From Enterobacteriaceae bacterium LSJC7 (GTDB lineage Bacteria; Pseudomonadota; Gammaproteobacteria; Enterobacterales; Enterobacteriaceae), in contig AMFN01000002.1 of assembly GCA_000302695.1 (NCBI GenBank), positions 683,948 through 747,947 of the forward strand: a stretch of 64,000 bases of DNA. The letters run 5' to 3'. The position numbers and the translations under genes were made by a program. The number at the start of each line of letters is the position of its first letter. The stretch's first letter is position 1. Under the pieces are notes generated by a model that saw only the letters and a list, made by a program, of their open reading frames with translations, was not told the DNA's origin and searched no databases. Below, piece after piece: positions 19,345-28,792 of the stretch.

Positions 19345-19911
19345 TTAGCCGTAAAACTGGTTATACAGAATCTGTACACCAATACCAATCAATACCAGGC
19401 CGCCGAGGATTTCGGCGCGCTTGCCGAGCAGCGGGCCAATAAAGCGGCCAATCATCATACCGAGCGTGGTCATAATCAGCGTTGCGCAGCCAATAGCCAG
19501 CGCTGTCCACCAGATATTAACCTGCAAAAAGGCAAGACCCACGCCGACGGCCATCGCATCCAGGCTGGTGGCAATAGCGGTTGTCACCAGCAGCAAGAAG
19601 CCGTGACGATGGCGCGGTGCTTCATCTGTGTCCGGTTTGCCGCAGATGCCTTCATACAGCATGCGCGCGCCCAGGAACAGCAGTAAGAAGAACGCAATCC
19701 AGTGGTTCCAGTTCATCACGAACTGGCTTGCAAACATGCCGAGCGCCCAGCCAAGCAGCGGAGTAATTGCTTCAATCGTGCCAAAAATCAGGCCGGTACG
19801 GAGTGCTTCGCGGAATTTCGGTTTGTGCAGTGCGGCACCTTTACCGATAGACACGGCGAAGGCATCCATAGACATACCAAAAGCGAGAAGGAGGGTTGCG
19901 GAGAGATTCAT
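19345..19911 (-). CDS. mntP: Manganese efflux pump MntP
   Basis: A 188-aa six-helix inner-membrane protein (YebN, DUF204) that exports Mn2+. Conserved acidic membrane motifs are visible ([14 protein letters not shown] at the N-terminus; [14 protein letters not shown] in the repeat half). A yybP-ykoY riboswitch forms its leader, and two MntR-like boxes lie upstream, so both transcription and translation should respond to manganese. Confidence 0.97.
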   Translation of the reverse strand: MNLSATLLLAFGMSMDAFAVSIGKGAALHKPKFREALRTGLIFGTIEAITPLLGWALGMFASQFVMNWNHWIAFFLLLFLGARMLYEGICGKPDTDEAPRHRHGFLLLVTTAIATSLDAMAVGVGLAFLQVNIWWTALAIGCATLIMTTLGMMIGRFIGPLLGKRAEILGGLVLIGIGVQILYNQFYG

Positions 19912-19974
19912 TTTTCAGCCCTGACCGGGAAAGCCATATGACACACCACTGCCCCCAGTATCAGCAGTTGATGC

Positions 19975-20095
19975 GTCTATGGTCTCGCCTGACCGAATTT
20001 GCATTCGGCCCGTACGCGCCACGTTGTCAGACAACGAGTATGTTGACACGCACATTTCTTTTTACAGAAATTGGCTACTCCCCAATAGATGGGCG
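19975..20095 (-). promoter_or_regulatory. yybP-ykoY manganese riboswitch
   Basis: On the minus strand the leader contains the conserved ATTGGGGAGTAGCC (complement of about 20073-20086), GTCAACATAC in the middle and GGCGAGACC (complement of 19981-19989). These conserved elements form the Mn2+-binding core of the yybP-ykoY class, as in E. coli mntP and alx. It ends about 65 bases before the mntP start codon, so translational control is likely. Confidence 0.88.
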
Positions 20096-20228
20096 TCACA
20101 ATAACATATTTTTTCGACGTGTCTAACAAAACTTTTTATTTATTTCACTACAGGTTGATAACGATTTTCATTTTAATTTATTAGTAATGGGATTGTTAAC
20201 TTATTGCGCTAAGCGATCGTGAAGATAA

Positions 20229-20244
20229 TATAGCAAAGGCTATA
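20229..20244. promoter_or_regulatory. MntR-like operator 1
   Basis: TATAGCAAAGGCTATA is an inverted repeat matching the E. coli MntR box core ATAGCAAAGGCTAT. It lies upstream of the mntP riboswitch. Confidence 0.75.
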
Positions 20245-20268
20245 ACGCTGTTATTTTTTAAACAAGAT

Positions 20269-20284
20269 TATAGCAAATGCTATA
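20269..20284. promoter_or_regulatory. MntR-like operator 2
   Basis: TATAGCAAATGCTATA is a second copy of the same box, starting exactly 40 bp from the first and so on the same face of the helix. It lies just beyond the 3' end of yobD. Confidence 0.72.
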
Positions 20285-20292
20285 TTTATAAC

Positions 20293-20757
20293 TTACTGAG
20301 TTGTAATGATAAATTTATATATTGATTCAATGTCGTCTATATTTCGCACACGAATATAGAGGTTTTTTTGTTCTAATTGCATGACCAGTACGCCATCCTC
20401 AGATAAATTAATGGCCTTAATTCGGTGATAATCTATCCAGATGCCGGAGTAGAAAAGCCCCTGTAATTTAAAGCGAATGCAGGGTTGGCGCAGCCATCCG
20501 CTATAAATGGCCAGCAGTGCGGCACAACCTAATAGCCAGGTGGTCAGCACTGGGCCGCTGGCCGTGACGTTGTTATAGATAAGGATGGCGATGAGAACAG
20601 TGAAGATAGTGATATCAACCGGTTTTCGGCGCAACAGTGGCACCTTAAGCCGGGTTGGACCGTGGCGACGCTCAAGTAGCACATCCTCATAGATGGCCCA
20701 GGCAAGCAGCAGAACAATGAAAACAACCAAAAGGAGTTGTGTCAGCGACATGGGCAT
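20293..20757 (-). CDS. yobD: YobD (DUF986) inner-membrane protein
   Basis: A 154-aa protein aligning with E. coli YobD (152 aa). It has three membrane helices (about 5-22, 50-63, 70-87) and the highly conserved C-terminal stretch AINLSEDGVLVMQLEQ. Its function is unknown. It follows manZ after a terminator-like hairpin and precedes the mntP control region. Confidence 0.9.
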   Translation of the reverse strand: MPMSLTQLLLVVFIVLLLAWAIYEDVLLERRHGPTRLKVPLLRRKPVDITIFTVLIAILIYNNVTASGPVLTTWLLGCAALLAIYSGWLRQPCIRFKLQGLFYSGIWIDYHRIKAINLSEDGVLVMQLEQKNLYIRVRNIDDIESIYKFIITTQ

Positions 20758-20763
20758 TCCTGA

Positions 20764-20796
20764 TAAAAATGCCGGGGCGCGGTGGCCCCGGCAGAG
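20764..20796 (-). terminator. Terminator of manXYZ
   Basis: On the minus strand TGCCGGGGC-CACCGC-GCCCCGGCA is followed by five T residues, a few bases after the manZ stop. It may only partially separate manXYZ from yobD. Confidence 0.8.
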
Positions 20797-20805
20797 CGGT
20801 AAAAC

Positions 20806-21666
20806 TTACAGACCGAGCAGGCCGATGGCGTAGCCGACAATCCCAATCACAAAGAAGCCGCAGATTATCCACAGCGCGTTGACCTTTTTACGCAAAAGCC
20901 ACATACAGGCGAACGTCAGCAGGAGCGGCACCAGGCCTGGCATCAGCTGGTCAAGGATGTTCTGCACCGTGGTGACCTTCTCTGCGCCCGTCTGGTCGGT
21001 CACCCTGGACACCACCAGCGGGATATTCACATGGGTCCACTTATTCACCAGTGCACCCATGACAAACAGGCCGAGAATGGATGCGCCCTCCGTCAGCTTT
21101 TGCAGGAAGCCGCCGCCCATGTCCTTCACAATATCAACCCCTTTACGGTAGCCGTAGGCCACACCGTAATAACGCGTCAGCAGACGTACCAGGTTAAACA
21201 GCACAAAGAACAGCAGCGGACCAAGCAGGCTACCACTCATGGCAATACCGGCCCCGAGAGCGGCGAAGACCGGACGTACCGTACCCCAGAATATGGGGTC
21301 ACCCACGCCTGCAAGCGGTCCCATCAGACCAACCTTAATACCGTTGATAGCCGCATCGTCAATCGGTGCGCCGTTGGCGCGCTGTTCTTCCATGGCGAGC
21401 GTGACCCCCAGCACGGGGGCAGCCACGTAAGGATGGGTGTTGAAAAACTCCAGATGGCGCTTAATAGCCTGGCGGCGGGCGTCGTTGTTTTCCGGGTACA
21501 GGCGACGGATAACCGGCACCATGGCAAAACAAAAACCCAGTGCCTGCATACGTTCGAAGTTCCATGAGCCCTGGAACAGGTTTGAGCGCAGAAACACGCC
21601 GCGAATATCGCTCTGAGTCAGTTTTTTCTCAGGCGTTGCTTTAGTCATATCCACCATATCGTCCAC
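20806..21666 (-). CDS. manZ: Mannose PTS subunit IID (ManZ)
   Basis: A 286-aa integral membrane subunit which, with ManY, forms the sugar channel of the mannose/glucose/glucosamine phosphotransferase system. It is nearly identical to E. coli ManZ over LTQSDIRGVFLRSNLFQGS and the C-terminal PLLLTFACMWLLRKKVN. The exact start is uncertain by a few codons (MDDMVDM). It overlaps closely with manY and is the last gene of manXYZ. Confidence 0.97.
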   Translation of the reverse strand: MDDMVDMTKATPEKKLTQSDIRGVFLRSNLFQGSWNFERMQALGFCFAMVPVIRRLYPENNDARRQAIKRHLEFFNTHPYVAAPVLGVTLAMEEQRANGAPIDDAAINGIKVGLMGPLAGVGDPIFWGTVRPVFAALGAGIAMSGSLLGPLLFFVLFNLVRLLTRYYGVAYGYRKGVDIVKDMGGGFLQKLTEGASILGLFVMGALVNKWTHVNIPLVVSRVTDQTGAEKVTTVQNILDQLMPGLVPLLLTFACMWLLRKKVNALWIICGFFVIGIVGYAIGLLGL

Positions 21667-21669
21667 CTG

Positions 21670-22467
21670 TTAATCCAGTTCGTTGTCGAGGTCGTTGTGG
21701 GCCGCAGCCTGAGCCGGCGCAGCAGAGCGGTTGTATTTCGGGCTTAGCTGGATGTAGAGGATGGCCATGACCGCGCCGATAACGCCCAGTGCCACCAGGT
21801 TAAAGTCGGTGAAGGCGGCGGTGACGAAGCCTAAGTAGAAAAACGGCATCAGGTAGCCTGCGCGCATCATGTTAATGACCATCGCGTAACCAACCACCAC
21901 AATCATGCCGCCTGCGATGTTCAGGCCGTTGGTCACCACCTCTGGAATGGCGCTGAGCATGTTCTGCACTTCGCTGGTGCCAACAGAAATGGCCACAATG
22001 ACAGCAGGAATGGCAATACGCATGGCCTGCAGGAACAGCGAGGAGACGTGAAGCCATGACAGGGCGGTGAGGTTACCTTTTTCGGCTGCACTGTCAGCGG
22101 CGTGCTGGAAGCCAACAGTAATGGTGCGAACAATAATGGTCAGAACCTGGCCTGCGGCTGCAAGCGGGATAGCCAGCGCTATCCCCGCACCAATGCTCTG
22201 GTGTCCGGCAATAACCAGAATGGTGGAGATAATTGAGGCCAGCGCGGCATCCGGGGCCACCGCAGCACCAATATTCATCCAGCCCAGGGCAATCATCTCC
22301 AGCGTACCGCCGATGATAATGCCGGTTTTCATATCTCCCAGAACGGCACCGATGAGCGTACAGGCCACCAGCGGGCGGTGAAACTGAAACTCATCAAGCA
22401 CTGACTCCATACCTGCAATACAGGCGACGATAAATATCAGCACAATCTGAAGCGTAGTAATCTCCAT
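21670..22467 (-). CDS. manY: Mannose PTS subunit IIC (ManY)
   Basis: A 265-aa polytopic permease of the mannose PTS family. Conserved PTS-IIC segments are visible (EFQFHRPLVACTLIGAVLGD and LGWMNIGAAVAPDAALAS). ManYZ are also the receptor for lambda DNA entry and for some bacteriocins in E. coli. The gene is between manX and manZ in the same orientation, with three bases to manZ. Confidence 0.97.
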   Translation of the reverse strand: MEITTLQIVLIFIVACIAGMESVLDEFQFHRPLVACTLIGAVLGDMKTGIIIGGTLEMIALGWMNIGAAVAPDAALASIISTILVIAGHQSIGAGIALAIPLAAAGQVLTIIVRTITVGFQHAADSAAEKGNLTALSWLHVSSLFLQAMRIAIPAVIVAISVGTSEVQNMLSAIPEVVTNGLNIAGGMIVVVGYAMVINMMRAGYLMPFFYLGFVTAAFTDFNLVALGVIGAVMAILYIQLSPKYNRSAAPAQAAAHNDLDNELD

Positions 22468-22530
22468 TGTACTTCTCCTGTTTAATCGGACTACGGTGAA
22501 GGCTGAGTAAAAGACTCCGCGCAGCGCGGG

Positions 22531-23505
22531 TTATTTATTCATTTTGTTAATTAGATCCATCATTTTCAGGCGCGGATCGCTTGAGACTTTACGCACCTCC
22601 AGCTCAATACCGTGCTGGTTGAGCCAGGTAAAAGCATCCACATCCTTTTGATCGACGGAGACGGCGTTATTGACCTGCGTTTTGCCCTGGCGATAGGCCA
22701 TGCCGCCGATATTAACGGTAGTAATCTTCACGCCGCCTTCCACCAGACGCTCCACGTCGGTGGGGTTGGTGAACAGCAGCATCACGCGTTCGCGCGCGTA
22801 TTTCGGGTTGTTGTAGACGCGAATCATTTTGGCCACATCAACAACGTGGGCGGTGACGCCAGGCGGGGCGACCTGGGTGAGGAGTGTTTTGCGTACCTGA
22901 TCGGCGGCGACTTCGTCGCTGACCACAATGATGCGGGTGACGTTGGTTTCTTTGGTCCAGCGTGTGGCGACCTGGCCGTGAATCAGGCGGTCATCAATAC
23001 GGGCAAGGCCAATCACCATATAATCATCCGCTCCCATTGGTTTAAGTGGGGCGGCGGGCTGGGCCGGTGGCGCGGCGGCAGGTGCGGCAGGTGCCGGTTT
23101 TTCTGACTCTTTTGCCTTGAGTGCCTTCACGCCCTCGCGTCCGGCTTCAACGGCAATGGAGACTAGTTCATCAAAAGAAGGGTCGTCATCGCGTGCCATT
23201 AGCGTTTCCACCAGCATCGGGATATTCACCCCGGCTATAACATCGTGTTGCGCTTTGTCTACCACAATGCGGCTGGCGGCGTTAAACGGACTGCCGCCCC
23301 AGGTGTCCACCAGAAACAGCACCCCCTGGTGAGTGTCGAGCTTTTCAAGCTGTGCGTGATATTTTTCGATCAGGGTTTCAGCGTTCTCTCCTGGCACGAA
23401 ATCAATCCAGCCCACGTTTTGTTGCTCCCCGAGCAGCATTTCAGCCGTTTTTAACAACTGTTCTGCCGCCCAGCCGTGCGTGCCTATGACAATAGCAATA
23501 GTCAC
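22531..23505 (-). CDS. manX: Mannose PTS subunit IIAB (ManX)
   Basis: A 324-aa cytoplasmic two-domain phosphotransfer protein. The IIA domain has active-site His10 in GTHGWAA. An Ala/Pro hinge lies at about 136-156. The IIB domain has His176 in RIDDRLIHGQV. It passes phosphate from HPr to sugars entering through ManYZ. In E. coli manXYZ is repressed by Mlc, activated by CRP and silenced post-transcriptionally by SgrS; a palindromic operator is seen upstream. Confidence 0.98.
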   Translation of the reverse strand: MTIAIVIGTHGWAAEQLLKTAEMLLGEQQNVGWIDFVPGENAETLIEKYHAQLEKLDTHQGVLFLVDTWGGSPFNAASRIVVDKAQHDVIAGVNIPMLVETLMARDDDPSFDELVSIAVEAGREGVKALKAKESEKPAPAAPAAAPPAQPAAPLKPMGADDYMVIGLARIDDRLIHGQVATRWTKETNVTRIIVVSDEVAADQVRKTLLTQVAPPGVTAHVVDVAKMIRVYNNPKYARERVMLLFTNPTDVERLVEGGVKITTVNIGGMAYRQGKTQVNNAVSVDQKDVDAFTWLNQHGIELEVRKVSSDPRLKMMDLINKMNK

Positions 23506-23670
23506 TCGCTACCTCCTGTGTTGTCCTTCGGCCACTCTGCTGTGCCTGGACAGAATGAATCGATTCATACAAGGGTTGGTTGAGGAATTTCTTATCACCG
23601 CGAATAATTTTAGAGGGTGAAAATAGTTTTTTTGTGATGGAGTTCCGTAATTTAGTGTCGAATCACAATT

Positions 23671-23691
23671 TATTTCACAGTGTGAAATATG
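23671..23691. promoter_or_regulatory. Mlc/NagC-type operator upstream of manX
   Basis: ATTTCACA-G-TGTGAAAT (23673-23689) is a perfect 8-bp inverted repeat flanked by TT and A, resembling the Mlc/NagC consensus TTATTT...AAATAA. It lies about 170 bp upstream of the manX start. Confidence 0.6.
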
Positions 23692-23952
23692 AAGAGCCAT
23701 GACAAAAAATTGCAAAGTCCGGTAAATCTTTGCCAAAGGGTAAACCCCTTTGCTATGGTATCCATTCGTCTATTTTTTTGAGGAGCTTTGGGCAGTTGCC
23801 CTCCGTATGGACCGTCACCGACGTCTTTTCACGCTAAGGCTGGCATGTGCCGCCTCATTCGCTGGCGCAGCGCGCCAACACTCCCTTGATGTATTTTTAG
23901 CGCCCCAGGATGCCAGGGTGCCGTTTAGCTATTCCCGTTGCAGGAGCTTGTC
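23692..23952 (+). promoter_or_regulatory. Promoter and long leader of yoaE
   Basis: A sigma-70-like promoter is visible: TTGCCA (23730-23735), an 18-bp spacer and TATGGT (23754-23759). The mRNA would carry a leader of about 190 nt. A frame from ATG 23807 (MDRHRRLFTLRLACAASF...) stays open for 52 codons and ends at 23965, overlapping the yoaE start. No good ribosome-binding site precedes that ATG. No yybP-ykoY riboswitch signature was found, although some other TerC-family genes have one. Confidence 0.45.
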
Positions 23953-25509
23953 ATGGAATTTTTAATGGACCCCTCTATTTGGGCGGGATTACTGACGCTG
24001 GTGGTGCTTGAGATTGTTCTGGGCATCGATAACCTGGTATTTATTGCCATCCTTGCCGATAAGCTGCCGCCTAAGCAGCGCGACAAGGCGCGACTGATTG
24101 GTCTGTCGCTGGCGTTGTTTATGCGCCTGGGGCTGCTGTCGCTGATTTCATGGATGGTGACGCTGACCAAACCGCTGTTCAGCGTGGCCGACCTTACATT
24201 CTCTGGGCGTGATTTGATTATGCTGGTCGGCGGTCTGTTCCTGCTGTTTAAGGCGACCACCGAGCTACACGAGCGTCTTGAAAACCGCCAGCACGACGGT
24301 GAACACGGCAAGGGCTATGCCAGCTTCTGGGTGGTGGTGTTGCAGATTGTGGTGCTTGATGCCGTCTTCTCGCTGGATGCGGTAATTACCGCTGTCGGCA
24401 TGGTGAACGACCTGCCAGTGATGATGGCGGCTGTGGTGATTGCCATGGCGGTGATGTTGCTGGCATCAAAGCCGTTGACCAATTTTGTTAACGCCCATCC
24501 CACCGTTGTGGTGCTGTGTCTGAGCTTCCTGCTGATGATTGGTCTGAGTCTGGTTGCCGAAGGCTTTGGCTTCCATATTCCTAAAGGCTATCTGTACGCC
24601 GCAATTGGCTTTTCTATCATCATTGAAGCGTTTAACCAGATTGCGCGTCGCAACTTCATTCGCCACCAGTCGCGCCGCCCGCTGCGTGCACGTACCGCAG
24701 AGGCCATTTTGCGCCTGATGGGTAATCGCAATGCCGCATCGGCACAGCCGGAAAGCAACAACCCGGTGATGCCTATTCCGACAGAGGCGTTTGCCGAAGA
24801 AGAGCGCTACATGATTAACGGCGTGCTGACGCTGGCGTCACGCTCGCTGCGCAGTATCATGACGCCGCGCGGTGAAATCAGCTGGGTCGATGCCAGCCTG
24901 TCGGTGGATGAGATTCGCCAGCAGCTGTTGTCCTCGCCCCATAGCCTGTTCCCGGTGTGTCGCGGTGAGCTTGATGAGCTTATTGGTGTTGTGCGTGCCA
25001 AAGAGCTGCTGGTGGGGCTGGACGACGGCGTGGATGTGGCGGCAATTGCGGCCTCCACGCCGGCCATTGTGGTGCCGGAGACGCTGGACCCAATAAACCT
25101 GCTGGGTGTGCTGCGTCGCGCGCGCGGCAGCTTTGTTATTGTCACCAACGAGTTTGGCGTGGTGCAGGGGCTGGTGACACCGCTGGACGTACTGGAAGCG
25201 ATTGCCGGTGAATTTCCGGACGCGGACGAAACACCAGAAATCATCGCTGACGGTAACGGCTGGCTGGTGAAGGGCACCACGGATCTGCATGCGTTGCAGC
25301 AGCGTCTGAACCTGCACACGCTGGTGGATGAAGAAGAAGACATCGCTACCGTCGCGGGGCTGGTCATTTCCGTTAACGGACAGATCCCGAAACCGGGCGA
25401 AGAAATCCACCTGCCGCCGCTGCGGATCACTATTGTTGAGGCCAACGACTATCGCGTTGACCTGGTGCGCGTGGTGAATGAAACACCGGTGGACGACGAA
25501 GAAGAGTAA
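23953..25509 (+). CDS. yoaE: TerC-family membrane protein with CBS and CorC/HlyC domains (YoaE)
   Basis: A 518-aa protein. The N-terminal TerC domain of seven helices occupies residues 1 to about 240 ([21 protein letters not shown] and [16 protein letters not shown] carry the conserved membrane aspartates). Two CBS domains follow (about 290-420) and then a C-terminal transporter-associated domain. It aligns fully with E. coli YoaE. TerC proteins are linked to metal ion (often Mn2+) export or metallation of exported proteins; this member's role is unproven. ATG 23953 has GGAG eight bases upstream. Confidence 0.94.
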   Translation: MEFLMDPSIWAGLLTLVVLEIVLGIDNLVFIAILADKLPPKQRDKARLIGLSLALFMRLGLLSLISWMVTLTKPLFSVADLTFSGRDLIMLVGGLFLLFKATTELHERLENRQHDGEHGKGYASFWVVVLQIVVLDAVFSLDAVITAVGMVNDLPVMMAAVVIAMAVMLLASKPLTNFVNAHPTVVVLCLSFLLMIGLSLVAEGFGFHIPKGYLYAAIGFSIIIEAFNQIARRNFIRHQSRRPLRARTAEAILRLMGNRNAASAQPESNNPVMPIPTEAFAEEERYMINGVLTLASRSLRSIMTPRGEISWVDASLSVDEIRQQLLSSPHSLFPVCRGELDELIGVVRAKELLVGLDDGVDVAAIAASTPAIVVPETLDPINLLGVLRRARGSFVIVTNEFGVVQGLVTPLDVLEAIAGEFPDADETPEIIADGNGWLVKGTTDLHALQQRLNLHTLVDEEEDIATVAGLVISVNGQIPKPGEEIHLPPLRITIVEANDYRVDLVRVVNETPVDDEEE

Positions 25510-25510
25510 C

Positions 25511-27100
25511 TCATGGCGCGTCAGCGGGCTGTGGCCCCTGGCGCGTACCAGACAGTCGACTGTAGCCTGCCAGCCACACGGGAAACTCCCCAAGCGGCAT
25601 CGGGCGGGCGAACAGCCAGCCCTGTAATATTTGCACCTGCTGACGACGCAGGTGCTCCTCCTGCAAACTGGTTTCCACGCCTTCTGCCACAAGCGTAATT
25701 CCCAGCCGCTGACCCAGTTCAATAATCATTCCCACCACGCGCGAGTTCACCGCATCAGTGCCGATAGCGGCAGTAAAGGATTTATCGATTTTCAGCACAT
25801 CCGGCTTAAGCATCTCTAGCCAGGCGAGGGAACTGTGGCCGGTACCGAAGTCATCAATTGCCAGTTGAACGCCAATGTTGCGCAGCTGGCGGAACACTTG
25901 TGGGTCAAGGTGTTGCAAATCTTCGCGTTCGGTCAGCTCCAGCGTGAGCTGCTGTACCGGGCCGGACGGGAACCAGTAGCGCTCAAGATCGCTGATAATC
26001 AGTCCATTGCGAAAGTGGTCGGCGGCGACGTTAATACCAAGATGGAAATCACGGCTTGCCGGGAAAACGCTGAGATGGCGCACAGCATCATCAAGCACGT
26101 AGCGCGTGAGTGGCACAATCAGGTTTTCCTGCTCGGCAATCGGGATAAAAATATCCGGTGAAATCCAACCCTGGCGCGGGTTATTCCAGCGCAGCAGAAG
26201 TTCGACGCCAACGCACTGATGCGTCTGTGAGCTTAACAGCGGCTGGCACCAGACTTCAAATTCCCGCCGGGCGATGCCGAGTGTGATTTCTCGCGAAAAG
26301 CTCATGCGGCTGGCGGTGACAAGCCAGGTAATATAGCCAATCAATAGCCCCAGCAGCAGCGCCAGAGGAAGCTGGCTGAACAGGGTGCTGCTGGCAAGCA
26401 TGGTGGCGGACGGGCCAATCAGTGAAACAGAGAAGGGCAGTCTGGCGGAGTAAAAAACGGTTTGCGTCTCGTCGTCCTTAAGTGGAGCCTCGCCGAGTTT
26501 GCTGCTGCCGTATTCCAGATGGGCGTCACCCACATTCAGTACCGTGCGCGTTACCCAGGGTGTCTGAGGGGCGACCAGCAGGCGGGTCAGCAGTGCGATA
26601 TTCACTATCTGCATAACGCCGTCGCCGTTGTCATTGACTGGCGTCCATTTAATAAGAATTGGAGAACCTTTAAGCAGTACCTTATCCAGGGCCAGATACA
26701 TCGCAGGCTCGGAGGTCGGCAGAGACGGCACCAGTTCGTTTACCGGAATGTTGCGCTGGCCGAATACGCTGGAGCAGTAAAGCGTACTGTTTTTAATCAG
26801 CAGAATGGCGCGCAGGGTTCGGGCCTTCGCGACATATTGCCCGAGCGCCTGACGCACATCATTACAGGGTTTTCCAACCATTGCCGCTACGCGCAAACCA
26901 ATTTCTTCATGGGGCGTTAACAGATTCTCCATTGTGGTGATGGCATAACGGCCCACGTCGTTCACTTTATGCTGGTTGAGGTTACGTGTGATGAAAAAGC
27001 GGACGCCCAACGTCAGAAGTAATGTCAGAATCGCCAGTGAAAGGCTCAGGATAATCCGCCGTCGGCGGTAGTTTCTGATGATATGCTGCGCCGTTTGCAT
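25511..27100 (-). CDS. pdeD: Cyclic-di-GMP phosphodiesterase PdeD (YoaD)
   Basis: A 529-aa inner-membrane enzyme that hydrolyses c-di-GMP. It has an N-terminal helix, a periplasmic CSS-motif domain (about 45-235, YCSSVFGQR), a second helix (about 240-260) and a cytoplasmic EAL domain. The EAL signature reads ELLLRW. The catalytic acidic motifs are present: NVAADHF, LTLELTERE, IDDFGTGHSS, LKIDKSF and VAEGVE. It should therefore be active. The CSS cysteine domain in this family is controlled by periplasmic redox state through DsbA/DsbB. It converges on yoaE with one base between the stops. Confidence 0.94.
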   Translation of the reverse strand: MQTAQHIIRNYRRRRIILSLSLAILTLLLTLGVRFFITRNLNQHKVNDVGRYAITTMENLLTPHEEIGLRVAAMVGKPCNDVRQALGQYVAKARTLRAILLIKNSTLYCSSVFGQRNIPVNELVPSLPTSEPAMYLALDKVLLKGSPILIKWTPVNDNGDGVMQIVNIALLTRLLVAPQTPWVTRTVLNVGDAHLEYGSSKLGEAPLKDDETQTVFYSARLPFSVSLIGPSATMLASSTLFSQLPLALLLGLLIGYITWLVTASRMSFSREITLGIARREFEVWCQPLLSSQTHQCVGVELLLRWNNPRQGWISPDIFIPIAEQENLIVPLTRYVLDDAVRHLSVFPASRDFHLGINVAADHFRNGLIISDLERYWFPSGPVQQLTLELTEREDLQHLDPQVFRQLRNIGVQLAIDDFGTGHSSLAWLEMLKPDVLKIDKSFTAAIGTDAVNSRVVGMIIELGQRLGITLVAEGVETSLQEEHLRRQQVQILQGWLFARPMPLGEFPVWLAGYSRLSGTRQGPQPADAP

Positions 27101-27189
27101 CCGTGTTGTCCTGTTAAGATATAATCACAGAAAAGAATAATTTATTTTCTTATAAGTGTAGCGGGAGCGCGTGCAGCTGGTAGGAAATA

Positions 27190-27222
27190 TCTGACGCTCT
27201 GCACCGTGGTGCAGAGCGTCAG
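27190..27222. terminator. Hairpin after sdaA
   Basis: GACGCTCTGCACC-GTGGTGCAGAGCGTC is a near-perfect long stem 15-45 bp after the sdaA stop. The T-run on either side is poor, so it may act as an mRNA-stabilising or partial terminator. Confidence 0.6.
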
Positions 27223-27235
27223 AATAAGCGGGATG

Positions 27236-28600
27236 TTAGTCGCACTGGACTTTGATAGCCAGGCCACCGCGCGAGGTTTCGCGGTATTTGGCGTTCATGT
27301 CTTTACCGGTTTCGTACATAGTCTCAATGACTTTATCGAGCGAAACCCGTGGCTCGCTGGTGCGGCGCATTGCCATGCGTGCAGCGTTGATGGCCTTCAC
27401 GGAGGCAATGGCGTTACGCTCAATACAGGGCACCTGCACCTGGCCTGCAACCGGATCGCAGGTCAGGCCCAGGTTATGCTCCATGCCAATCTCAGCGGCA
27501 ATGCAGACCTGCTCGGGGCTTGCGCCCAGTAACTCCGCAAGACCAGCCGCCGCCATTGAGCAGGCGACGCCGACTTCGCCCTGGCAGCCCACTTCGGCAC
27601 CCGAAATGGAGGCATTCATTTTATACAGAATGCCAATAGCCCCTGCCGCCAGGAAATAGCGGGTGTAGATTTCGGCGGTCACCGGCTCGATAAAGCGGTC
27701 GTAATAGGCGAGCACGGCGGGCACAATGCCGCACGCACCGTTGGTCGGTGCTGTCACCACGCGCCCACCGGCGGCGTTTTCTTCGTTCACCGCCAGCGCA
27801 AACATATTCACCCAGTCAACCACGTTCATCGGGTCGTTTGACAGGCTGCCGGTTGAAACCAGCATGCGCCGCAGCGCGGCGGCACGGCGCGGCACGCGCA
27901 ATGGCCCCGGCAGCACGCCTTCGGTATTCAGACCTCGGTCAATACAGGCGCGCATGGTCTGCCAGATACGTTCAAAATAAGCAGCAATATCCTCTTTGCT
28001 GTGCAGCGCCAGCTCGTTTTGCATCACCATACCAGACAGCGACAACCCGTTCTCGTTGCAGTGTGCCAGCATTTCCTGGGCGCTGTGAAACGGATAAGGC
28101 ACGTTGACTTCATCCAGTGCGGATTTGCCAAAATGCTCCTCATCAACGATAAAGCCGCCGCCGATGGAGTAATACGTTTTGCTGTAGATATTGCGCTCGC
28201 CCGCATAAGCGTGAATTTGCATACCGTTTTCGTGCAGCGGCAGGTTGTCGCTGTGAAAGCGCATGCCGTTATCCTGCGGGAAATCCACCTCACGGCGGCC
28301 ATTTGCCAGCAGCAGGCGGCCACGGGTTTCGACATCACGAATGAACGCCGGGATGGCGTCAATATCTACATTGTCCGGCAGGTTGCCTGCCAGACCCATA
28401 ATAATAGCGATATCCGTATGGTGGCCTTTGCCGGTCAGCGAGAGTGAGCCGTATACATCGACCGCAACGCGCTCAACGCTATCCAGCAGCCCTTTTTCAA
28501 CCAGGTCATCGACAAACTGCTTACCGGCTTTCATCGGCCCGACGGTATGTGAGCTTGAAGGCCCAATGCCGACTTTGAACATGTCGAAGGTGCTAATCAC
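27236..28600 (-). CDS. sdaA: L-serine deaminase SdaA
   Basis: A 454-aa iron-sulfur enzyme converting L-serine to pyruvate and ammonia, the same length as E. coli SdaA. The N-terminal domain begins MFKVGIGPSSSHTVGPM. The catalytic domain carries the [4Fe-4S]-ligating cysteines in NGACGIVPA, GLTCDPVAG and VQVPCIERN. It is a single gene. Confidence 0.97.
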   Translation of the reverse strand: MISTFDMFKVGIGPSSSHTVGPMKAGKQFVDDLVEKGLLDSVERVAVDVYGSLSLTGKGHHTDIAIIMGLAGNLPDNVDIDAIPAFIRDVETRGRLLLANGRREVDFPQDNGMRFHSDNLPLHENGMQIHAYAGERNIYSKTYYSIGGGFIVDEEHFGKSALDEVNVPYPFHSAQEMLAHCNENGLSLSGMVMQNELALHSKEDIAAYFERIWQTMRACIDRGLNTEGVLPGPLRVPRRAAALRRMLVSTGSLSNDPMNVVDWVNMFALAVNEENAAGGRVVTAPTNGACGIVPAVLAYYDRFIEPVTAEIYTRYFLAAGAIGILYKMNASISGAEVGCQGEVGVACSMAAAGLAELLGASPEQVCIAAEIGMEHNLGLTCDPVAGQVQVPCIERNAIASVKAINAARMAMRRTSEPRVSLDKVIETMYETGKDMNAKYRETSRGGLAIKVQCD

Positions 28601-28792
28601 GGTGTTACTCCTGCCAGGGGCGCCACGGCGCCGAAGGTCTACAATTGCGGCTAGTGTAAGGGCAACTGCGTATACGCAGTGAACTATTCACATGAATTAA
28701 ACTAATAGACAGTTTTAATTTTACTTATCCCACACAGAATAACATCAGGACAATGTTCTATATATGGGCAGATTCTCAGAAGGAAAGTATAG

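Noticed and set aside
23765-23952. yybP-ykoY-type riboswitch in the yoaE leader
   Set aside because: The conserved GGGGAGTAG and GCGAGACC elements that are clear upstream of mntP are absent here.
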